From: Chlorobium sp.
GTDB taxonomy: Bacteria; Bacteroidota; Chlorobiia; Chlorobiales; Chlorobiaceae
NCBI GenBank assembly: GCA_013203905.1
Contig: JABMPC010000010.1
Coordinates: 1 to 60,539 of the forward strand
Direction of reading: 5' to 3'
DNA length: 60,539 nt
Below the pieces are notes generated by a model, which worked only from the letters and a program-made list of their open reading frames with translations, did not search any database and was not told the origin of the DNA. Of this stretch, positions 8,155 to 17,078 are shown one piece after another (position 1 is the first letter of the stretch; each line of letters opens with the position of its first letter). A program made the translations under genes and the position numbers.

Positions 8155-8553
8155 ATGCTGGTACAATTGGCAAAAGATCCCCTGAAAATTTTTGATGATA
8201 TATGGTCGGGAAACCAGATGAATGCTGCGCCTGCGTTCAAGGTTGATATTTCGGAAGATGCAGGGGCATTTCACCTTGATGCTGAACTGCCCGGAATTGA
8301 CAAAGAGAATATCGCCCTGAACATAGAGGACGATGTGCTGACTATAAAGGCAGAGAGAAAAAAAGAGACCGAAGAGAACAGCAAGGATTACCACAGGGTT
8401 GAAAGAACCTATGGGGGCTTTTCAAGAAGCTTCAATCTTGGTGAAATGATTGACAGGGACAACATTGCCGCAGACTTCAGCAATGGCGTTCTTCATGTCA
8501 CCCTGGCCAAGGCTGAACCGGTCAGAAAGAGCAAAGAGATAGCCATCAACTGA
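8155..8553 (+). CDS. Small heat-shock protein, Hsp20/alpha-crystallin family
   Basis: 132-residue ATP-independent holdase that binds unfolding proteins and passes them to DnaK. The alpha-crystallin domain spans about residues 25-130: [29 protein letters not shown], the [11 protein letters not shown] strand, and the conserved GVLHVTLAK near the C-terminus. The short C-terminus lacks a clear IxI tail beyond KEIAIN, whose IAI triplet could serve as that motif. Start chosen at the ATG with AAGGAG 7-12 nt upstream. It stands alone between a sigma-54 promoter and a terminator, immediately before dnaK. Confidence 0.93.
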   Translation: MLVQLAKDPLKIFDDIWSGNQMNAAPAFKVDISEDAGAFHLDAELPGIDKENIALNIEDDVLTIKAERKKETEENSKDYHRVERTYGGFSRSFNLGEMIDRDNIAADFSNGVLHVTLAKAEPVRKSKEIAIN

Positions 8554-8567
8554 CAAATTTCGCGACA

Positions 8568-8603
8568 CTGCCCCTCCTCATGAAAGGAGGGCAGATTTTT
8601 TTT
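8568..8603 (+). terminator. Intrinsic terminator between hsp20 and dnaK
   Basis: Stem CTGCCCCTCCT / AGGAGGGCAG (one bulged C), loop CATGAA, then A and eight U. It ends only 29 nt before the dnaK ATG, leaving no room for a promoter after it, so dnaK mRNA must come from read-through or from a promoter further upstream. Confidence 0.85.
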
Positions 8604-8632
8604 ATCACAATACAGAAAAGGAACACGGCACA

Positions 8633-10540
8633 ATGGGAAAAATTATCGGTATTGATCTCGGCACCACAAACTCATGCGTAGCGGTTATGCAGGGCACACA
8701 GCCGACAGTTATAGAGAACTCTGAAGGAAACCGCACCACCCCCTCGATGGTTGCATTCACCAAAACCGGCGACAGGCTGGTAGGGCAGGCTGCAAAACGA
8801 CAGGCAATCACCAATCCAACAAACACCATTTTCTCAATCAAACGCTTTGTAGGCCGCAAGTTTGACGAAGTGCCGAACGAGAAAAAAATTGCCCCTTATG
8901 CGGTTGTCAACGAAGGTGGTGAGGCCAGGGTTAAAATCAACGACAAAACCTACTCTCCTCAGGAGATTTCGGCAATGATCCTGCAGAAAATGAAGCAGAC
9001 TGCCGAAGATTTTCTTGGAGAGAAAGTAACCGAAGCGGTCATTACCGTTCCGGCATATTTCAACGACGCCCAGCGCCAGGCAACCAAGGATGCCGGACGC
9101 ATTGCAGGGCTTGAAGTCAAGCGCATCATCAACGAGCCCACAGCCGCCGCACTGGCATACGGTCTCGACAAAAAAACCTCAAGCGAAAAAGTTGCCGTAT
9201 TTGACCTTGGCGGCGGAACCTTCGACATTTCAATCCTTGAACTGGGCGACGGCGTTTTTGAGGTAAAATCAACAGATGGCGACACCCACCTCGGTGGTGA
9301 CGACTTCGACCAGAAAATCATTGACTTTCTGGCTGACGAATTCAAAAAGCAGGAAGGCATAGACCTTCGCAGCGACCCCATTGCCCTGCAGCGCTTGAAA
9401 GAGGCTGGTGAAAAGGCCAAAATCGAGCTTTCCTCACGCACCGACACCGAAATCAACCTTCCTTTCATTACCGCAACCCAGGAAGGGCCGAAACATCTGG
9501 TCATCAACCTCACACGCGCAAAATTCGAAGGCCTCTGTTCAGACCTCTTCGCAAAAATTCTTGAGCCCTGCCAGCGCGCAGTCAAAAACTCCAAGGTTGC
9601 AATGAAAGATATCGACGAGATTGTTCTGGTCGGTGGCTCAACCCGCATACCCAAAGTACAGTCTCTGGTTAAGGACTTTTTTGGCAAAGAGCCAAACAGA
9701 AGTGTCAACCCCGATGAGGTTGTAGCGGTTGGAGCAGCCATTCAGGGCGGCGTACTCAAAGGCGATGTCACTGATGTGCTTCTGCTTGATGTCACCCCGC
9801 TTTCACTTGGTATTGAGACCCTTGGCGGCGTCATGACAAAGCTCATTGATGCGAACACAACCATTCCCACCAAGAAGCAGGAGGTGTTTTCAACAGCTGG
9901 CGACAACCAGACTTCAGTGGAAGTGCATGTACTGCAGGGTGAACGCTCAATGGCAACAGACAACAAAACACTCGGCCGTTTCCATCTTGGCGATATTCCG
10001 CCCGCACCCAGAGGCCTGCCACAGATTGAAGTTGCTTTCGACATCGACTCGAACGGCATTCTCCATGTGTCGGCAAAAGACAAGGCGACCGGCAAGGAGC
10101 AGAGCATCAAAATCGAGGCTTCAAGCAAGCTGACCGATGCGGAAATTGAAAAAATGAAGGAAGATGCAAAAACGCATGCAGATGAAGACAAGAAGCTGAA
10201 AGAGGAGATTGACCTCAAGAACTCTGCCGATGCTCTTATCTTCAGCACCGAAAAACAGCTGACCGAACTCGGGGACAAAATTCCCGCCGACAAGAGGCCT
10301 GCAATTGACGGCGCACTGGAAAAGCTCAAGGATGCCCATAAAAACGGTACCATTGAAACCATTCAGTCCGGAATGGAAGAGCTCAGCAAAGTGTGGAGCG
10401 AAGTTGCAGCAGACCTTTACAAGGAAGAGCCGCAGGGTTCCCCTGAAGGCGGCAACGCCCCTGAAGGTGAACCAAAAGGCGGTGACGGCTCAGTTGAAAA
10501 TGCCGAGTACGAGGTTATTGACGGTGACGATAAAAAATAA
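8633..10540 (+). CDS. dnaK: Molecular chaperone DnaK (Hsp70)
   Basis: ATP-driven chaperone that binds hydrophobic peptides with DnaJ and GrpE. The 635-residue length is standard. The nucleotide-binding domain starts with [14 protein letters not shown] (residues 5-18) and contains [11 protein letters not shown] (about 168-178), [10 protein letters not shown] (about 192) and LVGGSTRIP (about 333). The substrate-binding domain follows from about residue 385 ([15 protein letters not shown]), and the C-terminus ends in the usual acidic [11 protein letters not shown]. The start has only a weak AGGA about 11 nt upstream. No CIRCE (HrcA) operator lies upstream. hsp20 precedes it; grpE and dnaJ are not adjacent. 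Confidence 0.98.
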   Translation: MGKIIGIDLGTTNSCVAVMQGTQPTVIENSEGNRTTPSMVAFTKTGDRLVGQAAKRQAITNPTNTIFSIKRFVGRKFDEVPNEKKIAPYAVVNEGGEARVKINDKTYSPQEISAMILQKMKQTAEDFLGEKVTEAVITVPAYFNDAQRQATKDAGRIAGLEVKRIINEPTAAALAYGLDKKTSSEKVAVFDLGGGTFDISILELGDGVFEVKSTDGDTHLGGDDFDQKIIDFLADEFKKQEGIDLRSDPIALQRLKEAGEKAKIELSSRTDTEINLPFITATQEGPKHLVINLTRAKFEGLCSDLFAKILEPCQRAVKNSKVAMKDIDEIVLVGGSTRIPKVQSLVKDFFGKEPNRSVNPDEVVAVGAAIQGGVLKGDVTDVLLLDVTPLSLGIETLGGVMTKLIDANTTIPTKKQEVFSTAGDNQTSVEVHVLQGERSMATDNKTLGRFHLGDIPPAPRGLPQIEVAFDIDSNGILHVSAKDKATGKEQSIKIEASSKLTDAEIEKMKEDAKTHADEDKKLKEEIDLKNSADALIFSTEKQLTELGDKIPADKRPAIDGALEKLKDAHKNGTIETIQSGMEELSKVWSEVAADLYKEEPQGSPEGGNAPEGEPKGGDGSVENAEYEVIDGDDKK

Positions 10541-10566
10541 ACCCTCAATAACACCATCACCAGCAG

Positions 10567-10595
10567 ACAAAGGGGTTCCTCGTGAATCCCTTTGT
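10567..10595 (+). terminator. Terminator hairpin after dnaK
   Basis: 12-bp stem ACAAAGGGGTTC / GAATCCCTTTGT (one G-T pair) with loop CTCGT, followed by TATTTACTACCGTTTT. The U-tract is interrupted but the position, 27 nt past the stop, fits a terminator. Confidence 0.7.
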
Positions 10596-10652
10596 TATTT
10601 ACTACCGTTTTAGTAATTTAAATCATCTTCTTAATCCTAACCGTGAACAGCA

Positions 10653-11087
10653 ATGCAACAGCATCTCAGCCGGCCATTCACAGCAGAGAACCAGGTCAGG
10701 TCCAGCACATCGGGTCCATGGTCAGGAAATGCTGTCCACAAAGCGGAAAAACACTTTATCATCTCCGCTAAAAGGGATCAGAACAACAAACTCAAACTGC
10801 AGATCAGTCCTGCAACCGGACGAAAGAAACTGCTTCCCACAGAGGAGATGATCAACAAGGTCATGAGAGGAGAAATAGAGCTTACCGTCCTGACCACGCA
10901 GCCTGACATTGCCATTAATCTTGAACAGAAAGTACTTGACAACGAAAACCGGTATGTCATTGATTTTGACAACCGCGGAGTCAAGTGGACCATGCGCGAC
11001 ATCCCCGTTTTCTACAGCTCGCTCACCCGTCAGCTGTCAGTGGAGATAGACAGAAAAACTTACACGCTTAATGAGTTCTTCAAGTAG
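10653..11087 (+). CDS. Conserved-looking hypothetical protein
   Basis: 144 residues, no family recognised. The last 110 residues look like a compact alpha/beta domain ([17 protein letters not shown], then [18 protein letters not shown] and [17 protein letters not shown]) with alternating hydrophobic strands. The first 30 residues are polar and the ATG lacks a visible ribosome-binding site, so the true start could be internal. It is followed 28 nt later by a perfect hairpin, which supports it being a real transcription unit. No signal peptide or membrane segment. Confidence 0.6.
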   Translation: MQQHLSRPFTAENQVRSSTSGPWSGNAVHKAEKHFIISAKRDQNNKLKLQISPATGRKKLLPTEEMINKVMRGEIELTVLTTQPDIAINLEQKVLDNENRYVIDFDNRGVKWTMRDIPVFYSSLTRQLSVEIDRKTYTLNEFFK

Positions 11088-11114
11088 GACCCGATTGAAG
11101 CAGTTCAGATATCA

Positions 11115-11148
11115 ACAGAAAGCCATCGCAACAACGATGGCTTTCTGT
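11115..11148 (+). terminator. Perfect 14-bp hairpin after the hypothetical gene
   Basis: ACAGAAAGCCATCG / CGATGGCTTTCTGT with a 6-nt loop CAACAA. The 5' and 3' flanks lack a long U-tract on either strand, but its position after the stop codon suggests transcription termination. The remaining sequence up to 11397 (about 250 bp) shows nothing else convincing; ORFs there have no coding character. Confidence 0.6.
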
Positions 11149-11397
11149 ATTAGAGCAGAGAAGACTTTTTTTGGGAGCCCTCTTGATAATAGTGAGGATT
11201 GTAGGGGCGCAGCAATCCGGAGTGCACAGCAAAGAAAGAGATGGCGCGTGTCGGGTGGAACAGCCAGGCCAGAGATGTTTGTGCCCTGTATTATTCCAGA
11301 AAATTGTATTTATTACATTATGAAAAAATGCCACTGGTTACGACAAGCTGCACAGCAAAGACACATAACGACATAGGAATATCTGAACTGTACCGCA

Positions 11398-12369
11398 ATG
11401 GAAAACCTCACGGATTTCGCCCGAACCGGCCTCATCATACTGGAAAACATAAAAAAAGCGCGACAGGAAAAGGGGCTGAGGGTTGAGGACGCAGCGCTGA
11501 AATCAGGTATTGATTGCGGACAGCTTGAAAAGCTTGAATCCGGCGATCTTGCATTCCTCCCCCCGCCTTATGTGATTGCACTGCTCAGGAAATATGCTCT
11601 CGCACTTGGCACCTATGATGAAACACTCTTCAAGGAGCTGAAAGAATCAACCGACATTCCGGTAACGAAAGCCCCCCGAAAACGCGGCAGTCAAGCACAG
11701 AAATCAGCGAAGCGGACTGGAAACGGAGCCAGAAACATCTATGCATCAATAACAGCCATCATAGTCATTGCAGCGGCAACGCTCTGGATGATTTTCGCTC
11801 GCCCGTATCAGCCAGCCCCCCCGATGGAAGCCACCCTTCCGAATGTATCGAAACTGCCAGCCGCATATACTTCACTCACCTCTTCACTCACTCCTCCGGC
11901 TCCTGCTGAACCTGCAGCATCCGCCCCGCCGGCTTCCGCAGAACCCGACAAAACCACCCCGCCAGCCGGAGGAGAAGAACCGGCAGCATCTCTCAGCAAG
12001 AGTGAGCAGGAACACTCCAGTGCTACGAAAGTGCAGAAAGGATGTTTCACCCTGTCGATTGACAGAGCTGCCATGAAACCCGGGAAAGTGCTCACAAGCC
12101 TCACTCCCTCCAGTAGTGCCGTCTACTACTTCAGCGACATAACCATGCCCTCAGGTGAGCCGATATGGCATGAGTGGCTTCTCAACGGCACCGCCGTCGA
12201 CACAATATCCGTTGGCACACCGACGGGCAAACGATGGAGATGCTGGTCAAGAAAGTCGACGGGAAACCGAAAAAAGGGAGACTGGAGTGTAAGGGTCGTG
12301 CAGGGAGAGAGAGAGGAAATCCATTCCGACAGCATCACGGTTGCAATGCCGCCGGCAGAGGGAGAATAG
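11398..12369 (+). CDS. RodZ-like membrane protein with N-terminal helix-turn-helix
   Basis: 323 residues. The N-terminal Xre/HTH_25-type domain (about 14-80: ILENIKKARQEKGLRVEDAA, then KLESGDL and PYVIALLRKYALALG) matches the cytoplasmic domain of RodZ, which binds MreB. A basic linker (about 95-112) leads into one transmembrane helix (about 113-135, IYASITAIIVIAAATLWMIF). A Pro/Ala-rich periplasmic linker (about 140-205) ends in a beta-rich C-terminal domain. RodZ links MreB to the wall-elongation complex. mreC-mreD-mrdA lie 45 kb away in this window. A general HTH membrane regulator is the alternative. Confidence 0.72.
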   Translation: MENLTDFARTGLIILENIKKARQEKGLRVEDAALKSGIDCGQLEKLESGDLAFLPPPYVIALLRKYALALGTYDETLFKELKESTDIPVTKAPRKRGSQAQKSAKRTGNGARNIYASITAIIVIAAATLWMIFARPYQPAPPMEATLPNVSKLPAAYTSLTSSLTPPAPAEPAASAPPASAEPDKTTPPAGGEEPAASLSKSEQEHSSATKVQKGCFTLSIDRAAMKPGKVLTSLTPSSSAVYYFSDITMPSGEPIWHEWLLNGTAVDTISVGTPTGKRWRCWSRKSTGNRKKGDWSVRVVQGEREEIHSDSITVAMPPAEGE

Positions 12370-12378
12370 AGACATCCG

Positions 12379-13191
12379 TCAATTCATTTTCTTACGGGCA
12401 ATGGCGGCTTCGGGTGATTTCGGATACACATTGACAAGATCGCGATAGCGGGTTTTGGCGTTTGCATCGTCGCCCAGCAGTTCAAAAGCACGAGCCTGTT
12501 TAAACAGGGCTGCCGGTCGTTTATCGCTTTTGGTATATTTGGCAATGACTACCTGATAATCAAGAATGGCTTTGTCGTATACTTTTTCAGCGAACCAGCT
12601 TTCAGCTATAAAAAACTGTGCATCGTCTGCCAGGTCCGACTGAGGAGATTCCTTAAGAAGCTCACTGAATTTATCCCTTGCAGGAGCATATCTGCCATTG
12701 CTGAACAGCTGAGCTCCCTCATTGAAAAGGGTTGAGCTCCCTGCTGCCGGAGGAGCGGGAGACGAAGGTTCTATAGCGGCGGCCGGGGCTGCCGTTGAGT
12801 CAGGAACGGCCGTTGCGAGAGGAGCCGGGGCCGCAACAGGTTTTTGGGGAACAGGAATCCCCAGATATCTCTCAATATTCTGCAGCCGTGATTCAAGCTC
12901 ATCGGCTTTGTGCACCAGAAGAGAGTCCTCCATTGCAAGGCGGCTCATCTGCTGGCGGTTGCGATACTCCATTTCACCAAGCGTACCCTTGAATGCGCCC
13001 ATCTGGTCACGCATCTTCTGAAGATCGGAATACGAACCGGCCGACTGGGTTCGAATGGTTTCAGACTGATGTTTAAGCTGCTGAAGATCGTCTTTAACGC
13101 CAACGATGTCCTTTTGAGAAGCACAGGCTGAAAGCAGTATCATCGGAACGGAAACAAGAAATCTGGTCTTGGCAGTCATTGGTATCATCAT
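12379..13191 (-). CDS. cpoB: Tol-Pal system TPR lipoprotein CpoB/YbgF
   Basis: 270 residues. The start at 13191 is chosen because AGAGAGG lies 5-11 nt upstream; it gives a lipoprotein signal with lipobox LLSAC (about residues 19-23). After the Cys comes a coiled coil (about 25-100, with DDLQQLKHQSETIRTQ), a Pro/Ala linker, and C-terminal TPR repeats (FNEGAQLFSNGRYAPARDKF, DDAQFFIAESWF, and PAALFKQARAFELLGD). CpoB coordinates outer-membrane constriction with septal peptidoglycan synthesis and binds TolA. It is the last gene of the tol-pal cluster and converges with the RodZ-like gene 9 nt away. Confidence 0.88.
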   Translation of the reverse strand: MMIPMTAKTRFLVSVPMILLSACASQKDIVGVKDDLQQLKHQSETIRTQSAGSYSDLQKMRDQMGAFKGTLGEMEYRNRQQMSRLAMEDSLLVHKADELESRLQNIERYLGIPVPQKPVAAPAPLATAVPDSTAAPAAAIEPSSPAPPAAGSSTLFNEGAQLFSNGRYAPARDKFSELLKESPQSDLADDAQFFIAESWFAEKVYDKAILDYQVVIAKYTKSDKRPAALFKQARAFELLGDDANAKTRYRDLVNVYPKSPEAAIARKKMN

Positions 13192-13281
13192 GGTTGCCTC
13201 TCTTCTCCCCTTTGCCGCCAGCGCATATGGCCGGCGGCAAAACAAGGAAGAGCAGTCGGGTTGTTTGAATAATGGTCTCGG

Positions 13282-13785
13282 TTATTTCAGTACAAAGTGT
13301 GCGCGACGGTTCTTTGACCATGCCGATTCATCATGTCCGGGAGCAAAAGGCTTTTCTTCACCATAACTCATAGTCTCAATGCTTGTGGCGGGAACACCGA
13401 GGCGGACCATGTACTCTTTTGCGTTGTCGGCACGGCGCTCACCCAGAGCGATATTGTACTCTGAGGTGCCGCGTTCGTCGCAGTGCCCCTCAACGAGAGT
13501 GGCCGCAGTTGCATTGGCACCCATCCAGGCAGCGTTCTGCTTCAGCTGACCCTCTGCATCGGCACTCAGTTCAGAGCTGTCAAATTCGTAAAACACATCT
13601 CCAAGAGGCCCGGTCTGAAACTCGTCAAAGCCGTATCCGCTCGGAGTACTGACCACTGCGCCAGAAGGTGCTTCAGGAGGAGTGTAGGTATCGGCAGTGT
13701 CAGTAGGAGCCATTGCGCTCTTTGAAGAGCATCCGGCAGTAATCATCAACAGGAGGGCGAGAAGTCCTTTCATCGTGTGTTTCAT
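13282..13785 (-). CDS. pal: Peptidoglycan-associated lipoprotein Pal (copy 2)
   Basis: 167 residues. Lipobox TAGC at about residues 16-19 after a short signal; acidic linker; OmpA-like domain at about 60-167 ([48 protein letters not shown]). The peptidoglycan-binding Asp (in HCDERG) and Arg (in GERRAD) are present. It anchors the outer membrane to the wall and binds TolB. A second pal lies 74 nt upstream on the same strand with the same domain, so the pair is a tandem duplication. An internal Met (residue 5) is an alternative start. Confidence 0.92.
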   Translation of the reverse strand: MKHTMKGLLALLLMITAGCSSKSAMAPTDTADTYTPPEAPSGAVVSTPSGYGFDEFQTGPLGDVFYEFDSSELSADAEGQLKQNAAWMGANATAATLVEGHCDERGTSEYNIALGERRADNAKEYMVRLGVPATSIETMSYGEEKPFAPGHDESAWSKNRRAHFVLK

Positions 13786-13859
13786 GGGATCGTCCGGTTT
13801 AGTAATTAAAATAAATACACAGGAACGGCATCACTGCCGCCCCTGTCGGTATTGCAAAG

Positions 13860-14312
13860 CTATTCTTCAACAAAGTGAGCCCGTCTGTTCAAAGCCCATG
13901 CCTCTTCGTTGCTTCCGGCAGCAAAGGGCCGTTCTTCACCGTAGCTTACGGTTGTCATGCGCTCGGGCTCAACACCAAGATTGACCAGATACTCCTTGGC
14001 CGTGGCCGCCCTGCGTTCGCCAAGCGCCATATTGTACTCACTGGTACCCCGCTCATCGCAGTGACCCTCAATGACAACGCGTTTTGAGCTTTTGTCCCGC
14101 ATCCATGCCGCATTCTGGTTCAGCTGTTCAGCTGCATCCATGCGAAGCGATGCCTGGTCAAAGTCATAAAACACATCACCTAAAGCAGGCGCAGCAGCTG
14201 GAGCGGGCTGAACAGGCTCAGGAGCAACAACATCACTCTTGCATCCACACGCTCCGAGAACAAGCATTGCGGGCACACAAAGCCCTTTCATCAAAAACAT
14301 CGATCCTTTCAT
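13860..14312 (-). CDS. pal: Peptidoglycan-associated lipoprotein Pal (copy 1)
   Basis: 150 residues from the chosen ATG, which has a GGGGG ribosome-binding stretch 5-9 nt upstream; a longer frame to 14339 lacks one. Lipobox LGAC with the lipidated Cys at about residue 22, followed by a Pro/Ala linker and the OmpA-like domain ([48 protein letters not shown]). All peptidoglycan-contact residues are kept in both copies. It directly follows tolB, the normal position of pal. The second copy downstream is more diverged in its linker than in its binding domain. Confidence 0.93.
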   Translation of the reverse strand: MKGSMFLMKGLCVPAMLVLGACGCKSDVVAPEPVQPAPAAAPALGDVFYDFDQASLRMDAAEQLNQNAAWMRDKSSKRVVIEGHCDERGTSEYNMALGERRAATAKEYLVNLGVEPERMTTVSYGEERPFAAGSNEEAWALNRRAHFVEE

Positions 14313-14369
14313 AATTCCCCCTTTTCTTATAGTTAGCACTGCAAAACGGAAATGACACCTGACAGACGA

Positions 14370-15701
14370 CTACTTGACCTTCAAAGACCATGACGGCTGC
14401 ATCTGCTCCCCCTCCATCTGCAGAAGCCGCTTTTGGCCACCACCGGCTGCGTTCATGACAAAGAGTTTCTTCTGCCCCTGGCGGCTGGAAGTAAAGACAA
14501 TCATATCCCCTCCGGGAGACCAGGAGGGCGACTCGTTCTGCCGTGTGCCCGAAGTCAGCTGACGCAGAGAGGAACCATCCGTATTTATTGTAAATATATT
14601 TATTTCACCGTTTTTTTCCATTGACGAGTAAGCAATTTTATCTCCCTGAGGAGACCAGGAGGGCTGGGTGTTGTAATTGCCGTTATAGGTCAGCCGATTT
14701 GTCTGGCCTGTCTGAAGGTCAAGGATGAAAATCTGCGGAACTGCTGTTCGTGATGAAACAAACGCCATTTTATTTCCGTCTGGCGAAAAAGAGGGGGAAA
14801 GATCAATCCCTCGGCTGTTTGTCACCCGACGGGCCAGCGTGCCATCAGGCCGCACAAGGTAAATCTCCTGATCCCCCTGAAAAGAAAGCGTAGTGGCCAC
14901 CTCCGCATTGCTTCTCCACCCGGGGTCAATACTGTTGCCTGATCGGGCAACTGAACTGCGTTTTCCTCCAGCCAAATCAATAATAGACAGACGAGGGCGG
15001 CCGGACGCGTATTCAGTATATGCAAGATAGTTTCCGTTGGGCGAAAGAACCGGCGTCAGAGCCAGTGAGCGGGAGTTTGTCATCTGGCGCATGCCGTGAC
15101 CGTCATAATCACACATGTATATTTCCTTGAAGCCACTTCTGTTCGACACAAATACCAGCTTGCTGCCGAACACGGACTGTCGGCCTGTAAGAAGTTCCAC
15201 AAGATCGGCACAGAACGCATGGGAAATGGAACGAAGGTCGCTCTCTTTTCCAGTGTAGGTTTTTCTGAGTATCGGTCGACCTCCGAGAGTATCATACACC
15301 TCCATGGAGAGAAGAACATTGCCCGATTTCCGGACCACTGCACCACCGGCATAAAATTCCGCACCTACCGAATTAAGTGCTCCGAAATTGATTGCCTGAC
15401 TGCTGGCTCCTCTCGGTCCGGCAACATTCAGCGGAGGCGGAATCAAAGAAAAAAGACCTGTAAAATCAAGACCTGAACGAGTTTCTGCGTCCAGTCGTTC
15501 CGACCAGCCCGACTCTTTCGCACCCGAAGCAACAGGTTTGCTGAGAACAAGGGCTATTTTCCCCGACCCCTCTTTGCGTATGGCGATATACTCATCGCCG
15601 TTAGCCTGAACCTGCCCGGGAAACAGGAGCAGCGATAAAATCAGAAAAACTCCAGGAAAAAGCTCTTTGCAATACCTCATAGCTACACAATGCATTATCA
15701 T
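14370..15701 (-). CDS. tolB: Tol-Pal translocation protein TolB
   Basis: 443-residue periplasmic protein. A Sec signal peptide (LFPGVFLILSLLLFPGQVQA) ends at about residue 33. The N-terminal TolB domain is followed by a six-bladed WD40-like propeller built from repeats such as NGNYLAYTEYASGRPRLSI, SPDGNKMAFVSS, SPQGDKIAYSS and SPGGDMIVFTSS. It binds Pal and TolA at the outer membrane. Two further Met codons (residues 3 and 8) are possible starts; none has a convincing ribosome-binding site. Gene order tolA-tolB-pal is the usual one. Confidence 0.94.
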   Translation of the reverse strand: MIMHCVAMRYCKELFPGVFLILSLLLFPGQVQANGDEYIAIRKEGSGKIALVLSKPVASGAKESGWSERLDAETRSGLDFTGLFSLIPPPLNVAGPRGASSQAINFGALNSVGAEFYAGGAVVRKSGNVLLSMEVYDTLGGRPILRKTYTGKESDLRSISHAFCADLVELLTGRQSVFGSKLVFVSNRSGFKEIYMCDYDGHGMRQMTNSRSLALTPVLSPNGNYLAYTEYASGRPRLSIIDLAGGKRSSVARSGNSIDPGWRSNAEVATTLSFQGDQEIYLVRPDGTLARRVTNSRGIDLSPSFSPDGNKMAFVSSRTAVPQIFILDLQTGQTNRLTYNGNYNTQPSWSPQGDKIAYSSMEKNGEINIFTINTDGSSLRQLTSGTRQNESPSWSPGGDMIVFTSSRQGQKKLFVMNAAGGGQKRLLQMEGEQMQPSWSLKVK

Positions 15702-15817
15702 AGGTTAACATCAATCATACACAACATCGCGCCCTCATAATATATATGAAATATAGTGATAATACGAGAGCCACAATACTATCACTTGACCAAACCTGCC
15801 AAAAGTTCCCTCTGCAA

Positions 15818-16633
15818 TTACTGTTCAATACCGGACGGAGTAAATACAAAGCCTATCCATTCCTGAGTCGAACCGTATTCCGGCGGAAACGGCGGCAATG
15901 GAGAGGATTTCTCCAGAGCCCTCTTTACTGAGTTGTTAAGATATTCACTTGGCGACCTTTGGTCAAAAACAATCTGTGCTATCGTCCCGTTTGCCTGGAC
16001 ACGAATCCGCACAAATACCTCCATCCCGCGGGTATTGCGAAGAAGCGAGCCTGAAAACTCCCAGTTCTCCTGAATAATGCCTGCAACAGAGGCTTTATAG
16101 GGGTCTGCCGATCCTCCGGTGCCCGAGCCCGCACCCTTTGTTCCCGTGCCAGCAGCCTCTCCTCCAGCTCCGGATGCCGATGTTTCCATGCCTGCCTTGA
16201 GGCGGGAAAGCGCTTTATTGAGATTGTCGGCACCTGAAGGGCTTTTTTTCTGCTCCACCCCTTTTTTCAGCCGGTCAAGGGCGCTGCGCAGCGCATCCTC
16301 TTTCTTTGGCTTTACAGGCTCTGGTTTACTGACAGGCTCAGCCGGAACTTTTTTGGCCGCTGTCGGCTTTGGAGCCGGTGCCGGTGCGGAAACCTTTTTC
16401 GCTGCAGCCGTTTGAGGCGCAGGCACCTGCTTCCCCACTTTCTCCGACGATCCCCCTGATCCAGGAAGCGAAAGCAAGCTCACACTGACAACCCGCGGCT
16501 TGAAGTTCTGCACACTATCAAACGACTGCTGTGCCACCAGCCCAAGAATAACAGCAACATGCAAGCCAGCTGCAACAGAGAGCCAGAAGGAAAATGTTTT
16601 TTCAGATCCGCCCGGAGCACCGTTTTTTCTCAT
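15818..16633 (-). CDS. tolA: TolA/TonB-type energy-transducing protein
   Basis: 271 residues: short cytoplasmic N-terminus, one membrane helix (about 15-35, FWLSVAAGLHVAVILGLVA), a long Pro/Lys/Ala-rich periplasmic linker (about 55-115), and a TonB_C-type domain (about 180-271) with the typical IQENWEF, VRIRVQANGTIAQIVF and ALEKSSPLPPFP. It transmits proton-motive force from TolQ/TolR to TolB-Pal. The start overlaps the tolR stop (ATGA), so the two are translationally coupled. Context makes TolA more likely than TonB. Confidence 0.85.
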   Translation of the reverse strand: MRKNGAPGGSEKTFSFWLSVAAGLHVAVILGLVAQQSFDSVQNFKPRVVSVSLLSLPGSGGSSEKVGKQVPAPQTAAAKKVSAPAPAPKPTAAKKVPAEPVSKPEPVKPKKEDALRSALDRLKKGVEQKKSPSGADNLNKALSRLKAGMETSASGAGGEAAGTGTKGAGSGTGGSADPYKASVAGIIQENWEFSGSLLRNTRGMEVFVRIRVQANGTIAQIVFDQRSPSEYLNNSVKRALEKSSPLPPFPPEYGSTQEWIGFVFTPSGIEQ

Positions 16634-17070
16634 AAACCAGAGCCCTTTTGGTCTTTTCCTGACAGAGGAAGGGGCTCAGTCACCATGCCGATGTTTTCTA
16701 TTCCGGCGTCCTTGATCTGCGCCATAACATCCATTACCAGACCGTAGGGAAGGCTCTTGTCCGCCTTGAGATAAACTTCACGGGTTTCACCCACATCCAA
16801 GAGAGTCGGAAGTTTCGTTCGAACTTCAGAGGCACGAAGCTCATACTGGTTCACGAACACGCGCCGGGATGCATCAATACTGATCATCAGCCCTTTCGGA
16901 TCAACATCAAGTTTCTCATGGGTTGTTTCAGGAGTTTCAACCTTCACGCCATGCGTCATCATAGGCGCTGTCACCATGAAAATAATCAGCAGCACCAGCA
17001 TCACATCAACCAGCGGAGTCACATTGATGTCACTCATCAGGCGGCCTTTTCCGGAAGTCATCATTGCCAT
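16630..17070 (-). CDS. tolR: TolR/ExbD biopolymer transport protein
   Basis: 146 residues with one N-terminal membrane helix (about 18-40) carrying the conserved proton-pathway Asp in NVTPLVDVMLVLLIIFMV. The periplasmic domain contains VFVNQYELRASE and the C-terminal region KADKSLPYGLVMDVM typical of ExbD/TolR. With TolQ it forms the proton-driven motor. It lies 8 nt after tolQ and overlaps tolA by 4 nt. Confidence 0.93.
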   Translation of the reverse strand: MAMMTSGKGRLMSDINVTPLVDVMLVLLIIFMVTAPMMTHGVKVETPETTHEKLDVDPKGLMISIDASRRVFVNQYELRASEVRTKLPTLLDVGETREVYLKADKSLPYGLVMDVMAQIKDAGIENIGMVTEPLPLSGKDQKGSGL

Positions 17071-17078
17071 GGCTGCGC

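Noticed and set aside
8554-8632. CIRCE operator for HrcA upstream of dnaK
   Set aside because: No TTAGCACTC-N9-GAGTGCTAA inverted repeat is present here or before hsp20.
11149-11397. Small ORFs (for example 11241-11486) before the RodZ-like gene
   Set aside because: Basic, low-complexity composition, no ribosome-binding site and overlap with the real gene in another frame.
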